64,000 nt of DNA from contig CAVZZN010000002.1 in NCBI GenBank assembly GCA_963779805.1, positions 295,570-359,569 on the forward strand, given 5' to 3'. This DNA comes from CAIWHR01 sp963779805 (GTDB lineage Bacteria; Pseudomonadota; Gammaproteobacteria; Burkholderiales; Casimicrobiaceae). Positions 36,881-47,267 of the stretch are shown here, in pieces. The first letter of the stretch is position 1, and each line of letters starts with the position of its first letter. The notes beneath the pieces were generated by a model. It did not search any database and had not been told where the DNA came from. It saw nothing but the letters and a program-made list of their open reading frames with translations. Made by a program: the position numbers and the translations under genes.

Positions 36881-38151
36881 GTGAAGCACGCATGGCCCGT
36901 CGTCGCCGCCACGCTCCTGGCGGCGCTCGCGTTGCTCGCATCTTCGCGCTCACTCTTTGCGACGCAGATCGCGGTCACCGACGTGGCGGGCTTCGGCAAC
37001 GGCCGCGGCGAGGCCGCGTCGCTCGCCAACGCGACCGATGGCGACACCGAGACCTACGCCTCGACGGGCAGCGGCGGCGACGCTGCGGGGCCGGTGTACC
37101 TCGCAATCGGCTTTGCGCGCGCTCCGGTGAACCGCATCCGCCTCTGGAAGCGAGGCTATGGCGAGCAGGGCGTCCGCAACCTCGCGATCCAGTACACCAC
37201 GGGCGGCGGGCCGCTCGAGCGCCGGACGTGGGCCAACGTGGCCCATCTGGCGACGGGCTACCACGGGGAGTTCCTCCACTCGATCGCGGTGAACGCCGAC
37301 GGGACCGTGGACGGGGACGATCACGACAGCCCGCCGATACCCGACGGCGAGGGCCACCTTTGGGCGTCCCTCACCTTCGACACGGTGCTCGCAACGGGCC
37401 TTCGCATCACGTTCTCGAAACCCGGCCCGACCGACGTGCGATGCGACGCGCGGCTGCGCAATGCATCGTGCGCCCGCTATCGCGTTGCCGAGTTCCAGGC
37501 GCACTACGAAGCGCCGCCCGACCGGACGGCCCCGATCACCATCGCGACGCTGTCGCCGCCGCCGAACGCCGCCGGCTGGAACAATGCCGACGTGACGGTG
37601 TATCTGCACGCGACCGACGATCCCGGTGGCTCGGGCGTGGAGCGCGTCACGTACTCGACCGCCGGCGCGCAGACGGCCACCCCGACCACCGTCACCGGTG
37701 CCTCGGCTGCGGTCCTGATCACGGCGGAAGGCACGACGACGGTCTCCTACGCCGCGACGGACAAGGCCGGCAACGCGGAAGCACCGCAGTCGTTGACCGT
37801 GAAGCTCGACAAGACCGATCCCGCCGTGACCGGGATGCCGTCCCATTGCCTTCTCTGGCCGACCGCGCGAACGGATGTCGATGGTGGCGACGCTGAGCGC
37901 AACGCGATGCGCTCTCCGGCCCGGGGAGCTTCACCGTGAGCGCCACCAGCAACGAGCCGCCGGTGCGCGGCGAGACGGACATCCTGCTCACCGGCGCACC
38001 GCCCGGACCCACGACCGTGCAGCTTCGCACGGACGCTCTCGCGGCAGCCACCGGACGCCTGTACACCCTCACGGCGGTGGCGAGCGACATCGCAGGCAAT
38101 TCGGTGCTCGCGATGGCGACCTGCATCGTGCCCGGCGGGCGCGACGAATGA
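36881..38151 (+). CDS. Exported discoidin-like / Ig-like repeat protein, two frameshifts
   Basis: About 422 residues after removing two extra bases (near 37850 and 37930). The start is GTG 36881 with GGGAGG eight bases upstream. A signal peptide (MKHAWPVVAATLLAALALLASS) is followed by a jelly-roll domain with NATDGDTETYASTGSGG and PVYLAIGFARAPVNRIRLWKRGYG, resembling F5/8 type C (discoidin) domains. Two Ig/OmpL47-like modules follow: DRTAPITIATLSPPPNAAGWNNADVTVYLHATDDPGGSG with SYAATDKAGNAE, then SATSNEPPVRGETD...TVQLRTD and TAVASDIAGNS. It is probably a secreted or surface carbohydrate-binding protein. It converges on the FAD oxidase remnant. Confidence 0.75.
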
Positions 38152-38154
38152 GCG

Positions 38155-39163
38155 CGCGCGGCGGCGCGAGCGCCGCCACGCCGGCCGGGTGCGGAACAGC
38201 GACAGGTCGAAGCGCGTTCGTCCCTCGATAACGGAATCGGCGACGATCTCGCCGATCACGCTCGCGAACTTGAAGCCGTGCCCGCTGCACGGACTCACGA
38301 TCAGCACCTGCGGATGCGCGGGGTGACGATCGATCCAGAAGTGCTCGTCGGGCGTGTTGGTGTAGAGGCACACCGCGCTTTCGCGCAACGGGCTATCGGC
38401 CCGCGGCACGAACCGCCGAACGAGGCGACGGATGTCGTCGATCTCGTCCTTCGCCACCTCGCGCTCCGCACCCTCCACGCTCGTCTCGCGGCCGCGGTGA
38501 TGGCGCGCGACCTTGATCCCGGTGCCGAGGTCGGGGAAGCCGTAGAAGAACTGGCGGCCGTCGAATTGCCAGAGATGGATCGGACAGCGCGTCGCGTCGA
38601 AGACGTCTCCCGCGCCCTTTGCCTCGAACCAGTAGAGGACCTGGCGTTCGACGGCGAACGGCAGTGCAAGCTCCGGGAAGAGGCTGCCCACCCAGGCACC
38701 CGCCGAGACGATCAGGTTCGCTGCAACGTATTCGCCGCGCTCGGTGAACACCCGAATGCCGTTGCCGTGCGCTTCCCAGCGCTGCACCGGCTCGTCGAAG
38801 CGCAGCTCGGCTCCCGCGGTGCGCGCGAGATCGAGATGCGCCGCGATGCACCGCTCCGGAAACAGCACGCCGGCGCGCGGCTCCAGCACGCCGACCATGT
38901 CGGCTTCGGGCTGCAGGGCGGGAAAGCGCTTGCGGATGTCGCCGGCGATCGACGATCTCGTGCGCGAGGCCGTGCTCGCGCGCGCTGCGCAGCGCGCCCG
39001 CGATCAGGTCGCTGTCGGCTGCGCCGATCATCAGCCCGCCGGTCTTGCGGTAAAGCGCGGTCCCGCTGCGTTGCTCGAGCTCGCGCCACAATGCGTAGGC
39101 GCGCTGCACGATCGGCACGTAGACGGGATGCTCGAAGTACGCTTCGCGGATGATGCGCGACTG
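38155..39163 (-). pseudogene. FAD-dependent amine oxidase (sarcosine/N-methyltryptophan oxidase-like), N-terminus missing
   Basis: Homology starts at SRIIREAYFEHPVYVPIVQRAYALWRELE, which in monomeric sarcosine oxidase lies about 45 residues after the start. The Rossmann GxGxxG loop that should come first is absent; upstream is directly the RBS and ATG of the divergent oxidoreductase. After one frame slip near 38952 the rest is present: ALQPEADMVGVLEPRAGVLFPERC, WVGSLFPELALPFAVERQVLYWF, VCLYTNTPDEHFWIDRHP, and SPCSGHGFKFASVIGEIVAD, the covalent-FAD/active-site region. No stop follows FDLSLFR in frame within the normal length. Without the FAD fold it should be inactive. Confidence 0.8.
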
Positions 39164-39178
39164 AGCGGGAGATGCGCG

Positions 39179-40190
39179 ATGAAAGCTGCAGTGCTCGAGG
39201 CGATCGGGATCGACAATCTTCGCGTGAAGGACGTTGGCGATCCCCGGCCCGGACCCGGCGAAGTGCTGGTGCGCGTGCGCGCCGCTTCGCTCAACTTCCG
39301 CGATCTCGTCACCGTCGATGGCGGCTACGGCTCGCGCCAGAAGCACAGCGATCTCATTCTGCTGTCCGACGGCGCGGGCGAGATCGTCGAGACCGGCAAT
39401 GGCGTCGGCGACTTGAAGGTCGGCGACCGCGTCGTCACCTGCTTCTTCCAGGACTGGCAGGGCGGACGTCCGACGGCGGAGCGCGTGGAGAGTTCGCTGG
39501 GCGGGCTACGCGACGGCATCGCCTGCGAGTTCCGCGCGCTGCCCGCTTCGGGCGTGATGCGCGTGCCGGACTACCTGTCGTGGATCGAAGCCGCGACGTT
39601 GCCGTGCGCGGCGCTCACGGCCTGGAGCGCGGTCGTCTGCGGAGACCGCGACGAAGCCCGGCGAGGTCGTCGTCACGCAGGGCACCGGCGGGGTGTCGAT
39701 GTTCGCGCTGCAGTTCGCGCTCGCGTGCGGCGCGCGCGTCATTGCAACGTCGTCCTCCGATGCCAAGCTCGCGCGGCTTGCGGATCTCGGCGCGAGCGAC
39801 CTGATCAACTACCGCGACGTGCCGGAGTGGGGACGCGTCGTGGTCGAGCGGACCGCGGGTGTCGGTGCCGACCTGGTGGTGGAAGTGGGCGGGGCGCAGA
39901 GCCTGAAGCAGTCGCTGCGCGCCGTTCGTGTCGGCGGTGCGATTGCGTTGATCGGGGTGGTTTCCGGCGGCCGCACGGAGCTCAACCTCGGGCCCGTCGT
40001 GACCCGGCACATCCGCATGCAGGGTGTCACCGTCGGCAACCGGGATCGCCTGTCCGAGATGATCGTCGCGATGGCCCGGAAGCAGATTCGCCCGGTGATC
40101 GATCGCGTGTTCCCGCTCGCCGAGATCAAGGATGCCTTGCTCTACCTCAAGAGCGGCGCGCACCTCGGCAAGGTGTGCGTCGAGCTCTGA
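39179..40190 (+). CDS. Zinc-type MDR / quinone oxidoreductase-like alcohol dehydrogenase, one frameshift
   Basis: About 336 residues after removing one base near 39650. The N-terminal GroES-like domain reads VKDVGDPRPGPGEVLVRVRAASLNFRDLV. The Rossmann half reads GEVVVTQGTGGVSMFALQFALACGARVIATSSSDAKLARL, with the expected glycine-rich loop. Cys/His ligands of catalytic zinc are not conserved, which points to the quinone reductase-like subgroup. ATG 39179 has GGGAG upstream. The family reduces quinones or enones with NAD(P)H. It starts 16 bases from the broken end of the FAD oxidase. Confidence 0.87.
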
Positions 40191-40242
40191 GTTGCCCCGC
40201 AGCTCCCTCGGAGCGTGCTTCGGAGGTGGTCGGGCGAGGCCG

Positions 40243-40647
40243 TCAGGCCGTCGCCTTCGCGAGCTTCGCCTTGAGCCGCTGCGCGGTCTTCTCGATTCCC
40301 ACGATGTAACGGTTGTGCTTGCCGCGCGCGACGTCCTCCACGGCGTCGCGCGCGGTGAAGTCGAACGAGACGGCTGCGCCATTCACCGTGGCGAGCGTCA
40401 CCGTGATCTCCACCCACATCCCGAGCATCGTCGCGCCGACGTGGTCGAGCTCCACGCGGGTGCCGACGGAGTCCTTGCCCGGCTCGATGTGCGCGAGCAG
40501 CAGGTCGCGACACGCCATCTCGACGTCGTAGAGCAGCTTCGGCGTCGCATAGACGCGGCATTCGTCGCCCATGAAGCTGATCGTGCGCTCGCGGTCGATC
40601 GCAATGCGGGTCGTGCTGGTGAGTCCGGGCTTCAGGGTTTCGCTCAT
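40243..40647 (-). CDS. Hotdog thioesterase (FlK-like)
   Basis: 134 residues. It resembles fluoroacetyl-CoA thioesterase: VYATPKLLYDVEMACRDLLLAHIEPGKDSVGTRVELDHVGATMLGMWVEIT, with Thr/Glu/His positions of the FlK triad recognisable, then SFDFTARDAVEDVARGKHNRYIV. A GGAGG site precedes the ATG. It lies 29 bases after the acyl-CoA synthetase on the same strand, so the two form an operon. It probably hydrolyses a short acyl-CoA made or used by its neighbour. Confidence 0.82.
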   Translation of the reverse strand: MSETLKPGLTSTTRIAIDRERTISFMGDECRVYATPKLLYDVEMACRDLLLAHIEPGKDSVGTRVELDHVGATMLGMWVEITVTLATVNGAAVSFDFTARDAVEDVARGKHNRYIVGIEKTAQRLKAKLAKATA

Positions 40648-40676
40648 CGTGAATCCTCCGGGAGTGGAAGGTGTCG

Positions 40677-42801
40677 TCAGGTCTCGTGCCTGCCGGCCAG
40701 GGCGGCGGCGTACAGGCGCGCCTGCACGTACTGCACGAGTGCCTTCGTGGCGCGCGCGCAGTTGCGGAAGACGCACACACCCTGGTCCATCAGGCGTGCG
40801 CTCATGGTGTCGTAGAGCCTGCCGGCATCGACCACCCCGATGATCGGCTTGTCGTTGCGCGCGACGATGGGGGGCATCAGGTGCACGGTGCTGTTCGGAT
40901 CGTCGAGGTCGTAGCCCGGCCGCAACTTGCTCTGCTCGAGCGCGCGCACCGCGGGTGCCGTCGGGTCCAGTGCGACCACCACCGCGTCGATGTTCGGATC
41001 CTGCAGGAAGGCCTCGGTGATCTGCAGGTGGGCCTCGTCGTCCGCGCCCGGATTGATGTCGATCGGGTTGTTGACCTCGACCAGCGCGTCGAGGCGCTTG
41101 GCGGCGAGGATCGCCCGGACGCGTTCGGTCGTGGCGGGGTCCAGCCTGCCCATCTCCATGCCGAAGCTGTCGGTCTCGATCGCATCGGCCATGCTGACGG
41201 CCTCGAACCCGGCGCCGCTGATCGCGCCCAGCCGCTTCCCGGCGATCGTCTTGGCGTGCAGCGCACCGGCGATGTAGAAGAGATCATCGAACGCGGTGAC
41301 GTCCTCGGCAACGATGGCACCCGCATGGCGCACGACCGATTCGAACAGTGCGTAGCTTCCGGCGATGGAAGCCGTGTGGCCCAATGCACCGCCGACCCCG
41401 GGCACGGTGCGCCCCGCCTTGTAGACGACCACGTCCTTGCCGTTGCGCACGGCCCGGCGGACGGCGCGCGCGAAGTCGAGGCCGTCGAGGTCCCTGAAGC
41501 CCTCGAGATAGATCCCGATCGTCTCGATCTCGGGTCGCTCCGCGAAATAGCTCAGCAGATCGCCGTGCGTGAGGTCGGTCTGGTTGCCCATCGCGAGCAT
41601 GTAGCGCGGATCGAGCCACGGGTTCTGCGACATGCGCGTGATCATGAACGCGCCGCTCTGGCTCAGCATGACCGAATTGCGCTCCGGCTTCTTCTTCGGC
41701 TTCGGCAGGCGCTCGAGCGGAATGAACCAGGAATCGTAGGAGCCCGGATGCGACACCACGCCGAGGCAGTTCGCACCGAGGAAGATGGGACCGCCGCCGG
41801 GATTCGCGTGCGCGGCATTGATCCGTGCCGCCATGGCAGCTGCGGGCTCGCGGCTCTTCGCTCGTCTCCCCGAGACCGCCGGGAATCAGCATCACCGCCT
41901 CGACCGCGTCGGTCTCGATGATCTCGTCGACGAGCGCGTACACGGCCTCGGCATTGACGGCCACGATCAGCAGATCGAGCTTGTGCGGGAGCGTGCGCAG
42001 GCCTTCGACGCACCGGACGCCGTCGATCTCGGTCTCGCCGGGCCGGATGATCGTGATCCGCTCTTTCGGGTAGCCGCTTCCGATCAGGTTGCGCAGGATG
42101 ATGCGGCCGAAATTCATTCCGCTGGCGGAGACGCCGACGATCCCGAGCGAGGCGGGATGCAGCAGCTTGTCGATCTTGGCGATCGGGCGGGGCAGGGGAC
42201 GTGCAACGGCGGCGCCGACCGCGCAACGCGCTGCCGTCACGCTCAGCGCGTTCGCGCTGCAGACCGCATCGAGCGTCACGTGCTGCAGCGCGAAGCGTGC
42301 ATCGGGCGCGCCCGCCGGGTGTTGCCTCGCGAGCGCAAGCAGCGCGGCGAAGCAGGCCTCGAGCTCGCCGTCCGGAACCGGCACGCCGTCGCGCTGTGCG
42401 ACGGCCGCGAGCTTCTGGTACGCGATCGTCTGGCGAAAGAGGCGGAGGAAATCCGCGGCATCGGTCAGCTCCGCCGCCGCGTGCACGCTGCCGCGACCGC
42501 GGCGGAAATTGCGCTCGTCGACGACGCCGTCGAGTCCGCCCGGTCCGGCGCAGAGCACGATCCCGAACTCGCGCGTGTTCTGAAGACCGATGGACAGATC
42601 GACGCCCGGTGCGCGCGACCGCGACGCATCGCGGGCCTGGGCGTCGGCGCCCTCGAACGGGATGCCGAGTGCCGCAAGCAGCTCCCCGACCTGCGGAGCC
42701 GAAAGCTCCGCGCGCCCCTCGCGCGCGGCGCGCTCGAGGATCGCCGTAGCCGGCGCGACGTCCGGGACAGCCCCCCGGTCGCGTTGCACGAGATCGTTCA
42801 C
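40677..42801 (-). CDS. Acetate-CoA ligase family (NDP-forming acyl-CoA synthetase), one frameshift
   Basis: About 707 residues after correcting one extra base near 41840. The start is GTG 42801, with GGGAG upstream. Residues 1-220 resemble half of an ATP-grasp domain (LSAPQVGELLAALGIPFEGA..., GLDGVVDERNFRRG). From about 221 the CoA-binding domain reads LLHPASLGIVGVSASGMNFGRIILRNLIGSGYPKERI, then the succinyl-CoA-synthetase-like part RNSVMLSQSGAFMITRMSQNP and VVVYKAGRTVPGVGGALGHTASIAGSYALFESV, containing the phosphohistidine loop GHTASIAG. It forms acyl-CoA from acid, CoA and ATP/ADP exchange. The substrate is unknown. Confidence 0.85.
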
Positions 42802-42920
42802 GATGTGCTCCCTGCATCCGCCCTGTCGCGGGCGTTGCGTGCGCAGCGACGGCCGCGCGTCCCACCGTGCCCGCGGTCCGGCCGGGCGAGATAGCTTGCG
42901 GGAGCGGCCTGCCGGAGTCC

Positions 42921-45900
42921 TTAGCCTAGGTCAAGCCGGCATGGCTGCAGCCGACCTGCACGAGCATGGAGCGAAGGGGTCAGGGCGGCGACGAATCCGG
43001 CACGCTCGACGATGCCGTCCGTGTCCCGGCGAAGGAACCTGCGGCCGCGATGGATCGCGTCGTCGACGTAGGTGAACACGACCGGCACGACGAGAAGACT
43101 CAGGAAGGTCGACGTGATGAGCCCGCCGATGACGACGATCGCCATCGGCGCGCGGAAGCTCGGATCGGTTCCGACGCCGATCGCGATCGGGAGCATGCCC
43201 GCGCCCATGGCGACGGTGGTCATCACGATCGGCCGGGCGCGCTTGCGGCACGCGTCGAGCAGTGCGTCCCACCGCGAGAGCCCGTGCTCGCGGCGCGCGA
43301 GGATCACGTAGTCGATGAGCAGGATCGCATTCTTGGTCGCGATGCCCATGAGCATGATGAGGCCGATCATCGACGGCATCGACAGCGCCGTGTGCGTCAG
43401 GAACAGCGCGAGGAACGCGCCCGGCACCGACAGCACGAGCGCGGCGAGCACGGTGACCGGCTGCACGAAATCGCGAAACAGCAGCACCAGGACGATGTAG
43501 ATGCACAGCACGCCGGTCGCCATCGCCAGCCCGAAGCTCGCGAAGAGCTCCGCCATGGCTTCTGCGTCGCCCACCGTGGTCTGCGTGATGCCCGGCGGCA
43601 GGTTGGCGAGGCTCGGCAGCGCGAGCGCCTGCCGCGCCACGTCGCCCAGCGGCTGCTGGTTGAGCTCGATCTCGAAGTTGATGTTGCGCAGCCGGTCGTA
43701 GCGATCGATCCGGGCGGGCCCGCTGTCGATCGCGAGCGAAGCGACGTTGGCGATCATCACCGGGCCGCGCTTGCCCGGGACCGTCAGGCGCTCGAGCAGC
43801 GACAGGTCCTGCCGCGCCGCCGCCGGCAGCTTGACCACGATCGGCACCTGCCGCTGCGAGAGGTTGAGCTTGGCGAGGCTCTGGTCGTAGTCGCCGCTGG
43901 TCGCGATGCGCAGCGTGTCGGCGATGGCGGCGGAGGTCACGCCGAGATCCGCCGCGCGCGCGAAGTCGGGACGAACGACGAGCTCCGGGCGCACCAGGCT
44001 CGCCGTGCTGGTGACGTTGCCGATGCCCGGGATGGTGCGCAGCTCGCGCTCGACCTGCCGCGCGTGCTGCGCCAGCGCGGGCCCGTTGTCGCTCGCGAGC
44101 ACGACAATGTACTTCTCGGACGAGTTGCCGAAGCCCACGCTGATGCGCACGCCGGGAATCGCCGCCAGCGCCTCGCGCAGCTCGCGCTCGATTTGCTGCT
44201 TGCGCAGGTTGGGGCGCTCGCTGCGCGGGGTCATGTTGATGGTCAGCGTGGCCTTGCGCACCTCGGCCGCGCCCTTCGGTGCGAACGGATCGGAACCCGC
44301 GGCGCCGCCACCGATCGCCGTGTACACGAGCTTCACGTGCGGATTCCTCTGCACGATGGCGCGCGCCTCTTCCGCCGCCGCGTACGTCTGCGCGAACGTG
44401 CTGCCGGGCGGCAGCGACAGGTAGACCTGCGTCTGCGACAGGTCGTCGGGCGGTATGAATCCCGTCGGGAGCAGCGGGACCAGCGCGAACGATCCGAAGA
44501 AGAAGGCGGCTGCGCCAAGCATCGTCGCCACGCGATGGCGCAGGCACCACGCCGCCATCGCGAGATAGGGCGTCAGCCAGCGCGGCGTGGCGTGGTCGTT
44601 GCGCGGCAGCTTCAGCACGTAGGCCGCCATCATCGGGGTGAGCATGCGCGCGACCACGAGCGAGAAGAACACCGCGATCGCTGCGGTCCACCCGAACTGG
44701 ACGAAGAACTTGCCGGGCACGCCGCCCATGAACGCGGTGGGCAGGAACACGGCGATCAGGGTGAACGACGTGGCGATGACGGCGAGCCCGATCTCGTCGG
44801 CCGCTTCCATGGCCGCCTGGTACGGCGTCTTGCCCATGCGCAGGTGCCGCATGATGTTCTCGATCTCGACGATCGCGTCGTCGACCAGGATCCCGACGAC
44901 GAGCGAGAGCGACAGCAGCGTGACGACGTTGATCGAGAACCCCAGCAGGTACATCGCGCCGAACGCCGGCAGGATCGACAGCGGCAGCGCCGTCGCCGAC
45001 ACCAGCGTCGCCCGCCAGTCGCGCAGGAACAGCCAGACGACGAGCACGGCCAGGATCGCGCCCTCGATCAGCAGCCACATCGACCCGTCGTAGTTCTCCC
45101 GCACGGGGTCGACGAAGTTGAATGCCTCGACGATGGCGATGTCCGGATGCTCGGCCTCGAGCTTCGCGAGCTCGGCGCGCACCCCCTGCGCAACCTCGAT
45201 CTCGCTCGCACCGCGGCTTCTCACGATCTCGAATCCCACCACCGGCTTGCCGTCGAGCAATGCGGCGGAACGCTGCTCGGCCACGGTGTCGCGCACGCGC
45301 GCGAGCTGGTCGAGGCGCACGCGCCTGCCGTCGGACAGCGCGATGTCCATGCGCCCGAGCTCGTCGGCCGACTGCACGGTGCCGATCGTGCGCACCGACT
45401 GCTCGACGCCGCCCACGTCGGCGCGGCCGCCCGAGGCCTCCTGCTGCGTCTGTCGCAACTGGCGCGAGACGTCGGCCGCCGTGGCATCGAGCGCGAGCAT
45501 GCGGGCCGGATCGAGCTCGACGCGGATCTCGCGATCGACGCCGCCCACGCGCGAGACCGACCCCACGCCGGGCACGCTCAACAACCGCTTGGCGACGGTG
45601 TTGTCGACGAACCAGGAGAGCGCCTCGTCGTCCATCCTCGGCGACGCGACCGTGTAGGTGAGGATCGGCGAGCCGGCGAGGTTGACCTTCGAGACCACCG
45701 GATCGCGCAGATCGCCGGGCAGCGAAGAGCGGATCCGCGAGACGGCGTCGCGAACGCCGTCGAGCGCTTCCTGCGGCGGGATCTCGAGCCGGAACTCGAC
45801 GGTCACGGTCGCCACGCCCGACTGCACCATCGTGTAGATGTGCTTCACGCCCTGCAGCGTCGCGATCGAATCCTCGAGCTTGCGCGCGACGTCGGTCTCC

Positions 45901-46079
45901 ATCTGCTCGGGGCTTGCGCCCGGCAACGCCGCCGTGACGGTGACGGTGGGCAGGTCGATGTCCGGGAACTGCTGGATCTTCATCGCCCGGAAGCCCATGA
46001 CGCCCATCAGCGTCAGCAGCGCGAACAGCAGGATCGCCGGAAGCGGGTTGCGGATCGACCACGACGAGACGTTGATCAT
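42921..46079 (-). CDS. Efflux RND transporter permease subunit (AcrB/MexB-like)
   Basis: 1052 residues, no frameshift. Twelve-helix RND architecture: N-terminal WSIRNPLPAILLFALLTLMGVMGF, the HAE1 opening QQFPDIDLPTVTVTAALPGASPEQMETDV, the TM4 proton-relay stretch NVVTLLSLSLVVGILVDDAIVEIENI with the conserved DD, and the C-terminal half with MPSMIGLIMLMGIATKNAILLIDY and the end GLITSTFLSLLVVPVVFTYVDD. It exports drugs or metabolites across both membranes with an adaptor and outer-membrane factor. The adaptor is next to it (13-base gap); no outer-membrane gene is in this operon. Confidence 0.95.
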   Translation of the reverse strand: MINVSSWSIRNPLPAILLFALLTLMGVMGFRAMKIQQFPDIDLPTVTVTAALPGASPEQMETDVARKLEDSIATLQGVKHIYTMVQSGVATVTVEFRLEIPPQEALDGVRDAVSRIRSSLPGDLRDPVVSKVNLAGSPILTYTVASPRMDDEALSWFVDNTVAKRLLSVPGVGSVSRVGGVDREIRVELDPARMLALDATAADVSRQLRQTQQEASGGRADVGGVEQSVRTIGTVQSADELGRMDIALSDGRRVRLDQLARVRDTVAEQRSAALLDGKPVVGFEIVRSRGASEIEVAQGVRAELAKLEAEHPDIAIVEAFNFVDPVRENYDGSMWLLIEGAILAVLVVWLFLRDWRATLVSATALPLSILPAFGAMYLLGFSINVVTLLSLSLVVGILVDDAIVEIENIMRHLRMGKTPYQAAMEAADEIGLAVIATSFTLIAVFLPTAFMGGVPGKFFVQFGWTAAIAVFFSLVVARMLTPMMAAYVLKLPRNDHATPRWLTPYLAMAAWCLRHRVATMLGAAAFFFGSFALVPLLPTGFIPPDDLSQTQVYLSLPPGSTFAQTYAAAEEARAIVQRNPHVKLVYTAIGGGAAGSDPFAPKGAAEVRKATLTINMTPRSERPNLRKQQIERELREALAAIPGVRISVGFGNSSEKYIVVLASDNGPALAQHARQVERELRTIPGIGNVTSTASLVRPELVVRPDFARAADLGVTSAAIADTLRIATSGDYDQSLAKLNLSQRQVPIVVKLPAAARQDLSLLERLTVPGKRGPVMIANVASLAIDSGPARIDRYDRLRNINFEIELNQQPLGDVARQALALPSLANLPPGITQTTVGDAEAMAELFASFGLAMATGVLCIYIVLVLLFRDFVQPVTVLAALVLSVPGAFLALFLTHTALSMPSMIGLIMLMGIATKNAILLIDYVILARREHGLSRWDALLDACRKRARPIVMTTVAMGAGMLPIAIGVGTDPSFRAPMAIVVIGGLITSTFLSLLVVPVVFTYVDDAIHRGRRFLRRDTDGIVERAGFVAALTPSLHARAGRLQPCRLDLG

Positions 46080-46091
46080 GGCAGCGCGTCT

Positions 46092-47267
46092 TCAGCGGTT
46101 GGCCACCGTGCCGGGCGACACGACCCGCACCAGGTCGCCATCGGCGAGAAAGCCGGCACCCGAGGCGACGACCTGCGCATCCGGATCGAGTCCCTGCGTC
46201 ACCTCGATGCGCTCGCCGACGCGCCGGCCGACGCCGATCTTGGTCTGGACGACGCGACTGTTGCCGTCGACGCGGAACGTGTAGGCGAAGCCTTCGCGCT
46301 GTACGACGGCGGTTTCCGGCAGCGTCAATGCGGGGGCCCGGCCGAGGTCGAACTCGCCGCGTGCGAACATGCCCGGGCGTGCGGGATTCGTCGCTGCGAT
46401 GGGGAGGTCGACGTACACCAGGGCGTTGCGCGTCTGCGGATCGACGGTCGGCGCGACGGTGCGCACGCGTCCGATCACGTCCGCTCCGCCCGGCAACCGC
46501 AGCGTCGCCGCCATGCCGGGCGCGATGCGATCGACCTCGGATGCCGTAACCTCGGCACGCCACTCGAGACGATTGCCGCGGATGAGGCGGAAGAGCTCCT
46601 GCCCGGGCTGGGTGAGCGCGCCGACCGTAGCGGTGCGCGCGGAGATCGTCCCTTCGTCGGGCGCGAGCACCACGGTCTGGGCGAGTCGCACGTCTTCCGC
46701 CTGGAGCCGCGCCTGCGCCGCGGCGAGGCGCGCCGCGGCCGTCTCTGCGGCGGTGGCGGCCTGGGTGGCGGCCTGCGGGCTCACGAATCCCTTCGCCGCG
46801 AGATCGCGCGAGCGCAGCGCATTCGCGCGCGCCTCGGCGAGCACCGCTTCGGCTTCGGCGACGGAAGCGCGCGCCTGGTTGCGGTCGGCGTCCACCGACT
46901 CGGCATTCATGCGCGCGAGCGGCTGGCCCTTGCGCACACGGTCGCCGACGTTGACGAGCACCTCCGTGATGCGAAAGCCCGACAGCTCGGCTCCGACGGC
47001 CGCCTCCTGCCACGCGGTGACGTTGCCCTGCGCCGCGAGCGTGCGCGGCCACTCCTCGCGTCTCGCCTGCACGAGCGCAACGGTGAGCGCGGGCCGCGCG
47101 GGAGCGTCGGACCGGGGCGACGATGCCGCCGTCGGCTGCGGACCGTTTGCGGGTTCGTGCCGCGCGTTGAACCAGAGAACCGCCGCGCCGCCGACGACGA
47201 TCAGGAGGGCGAGCACACCCCACGGCAGCAGGCGGCGGGCACGGGGAACGGGTCGATGTTCGATCAT
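46092..47267 (-). CDS. Efflux RND transporter periplasmic adaptor subunit
   Basis: 391 residues. One N-terminal helix (LLPWGVLALLIVVGGAAVLWF), then lipoyl and hairpin parts (GNVTAWQEAAVGAELSGFRITEVLVNVGDRVRKGQPLARM; a long Ala-rich coiled coil, residues 130-200), beta-barrel and membrane-proximal domains (PGMFARGEFDLG, TLPETAVVQREGFAYTFRVD). It bridges the pump and an outer-membrane channel. ATG 47267 overlaps the stop of the TetR gene, giving a TetR - adaptor - pump operon. Confidence 0.93.
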   Translation of the reverse strand: MIEHRPVPRARRLLPWGVLALLIVVGGAAVLWFNARHEPANGPQPTAASSPRSDAPARPALTVALVQARREEWPRTLAAQGNVTAWQEAAVGAELSGFRITEVLVNVGDRVRKGQPLARMNAESVDADRNQARASVAEAEAVLAEARANALRSRDLAAKGFVSPQAATQAATAAETAAARLAAAQARLQAEDVRLAQTVVLAPDEGTISARTATVGALTQPGQELFRLIRGNRLEWRAEVTASEVDRIAPGMAATLRLPGGADVIGRVRTVAPTVDPQTRNALVYVDLPIAATNPARPGMFARGEFDLGRAPALTLPETAVVQREGFAYTFRVDGNSRVVQTKIGVGRRVGERIEVTQGLDPDAQVVASGAGFLADGDLVRVVSPGTVANR

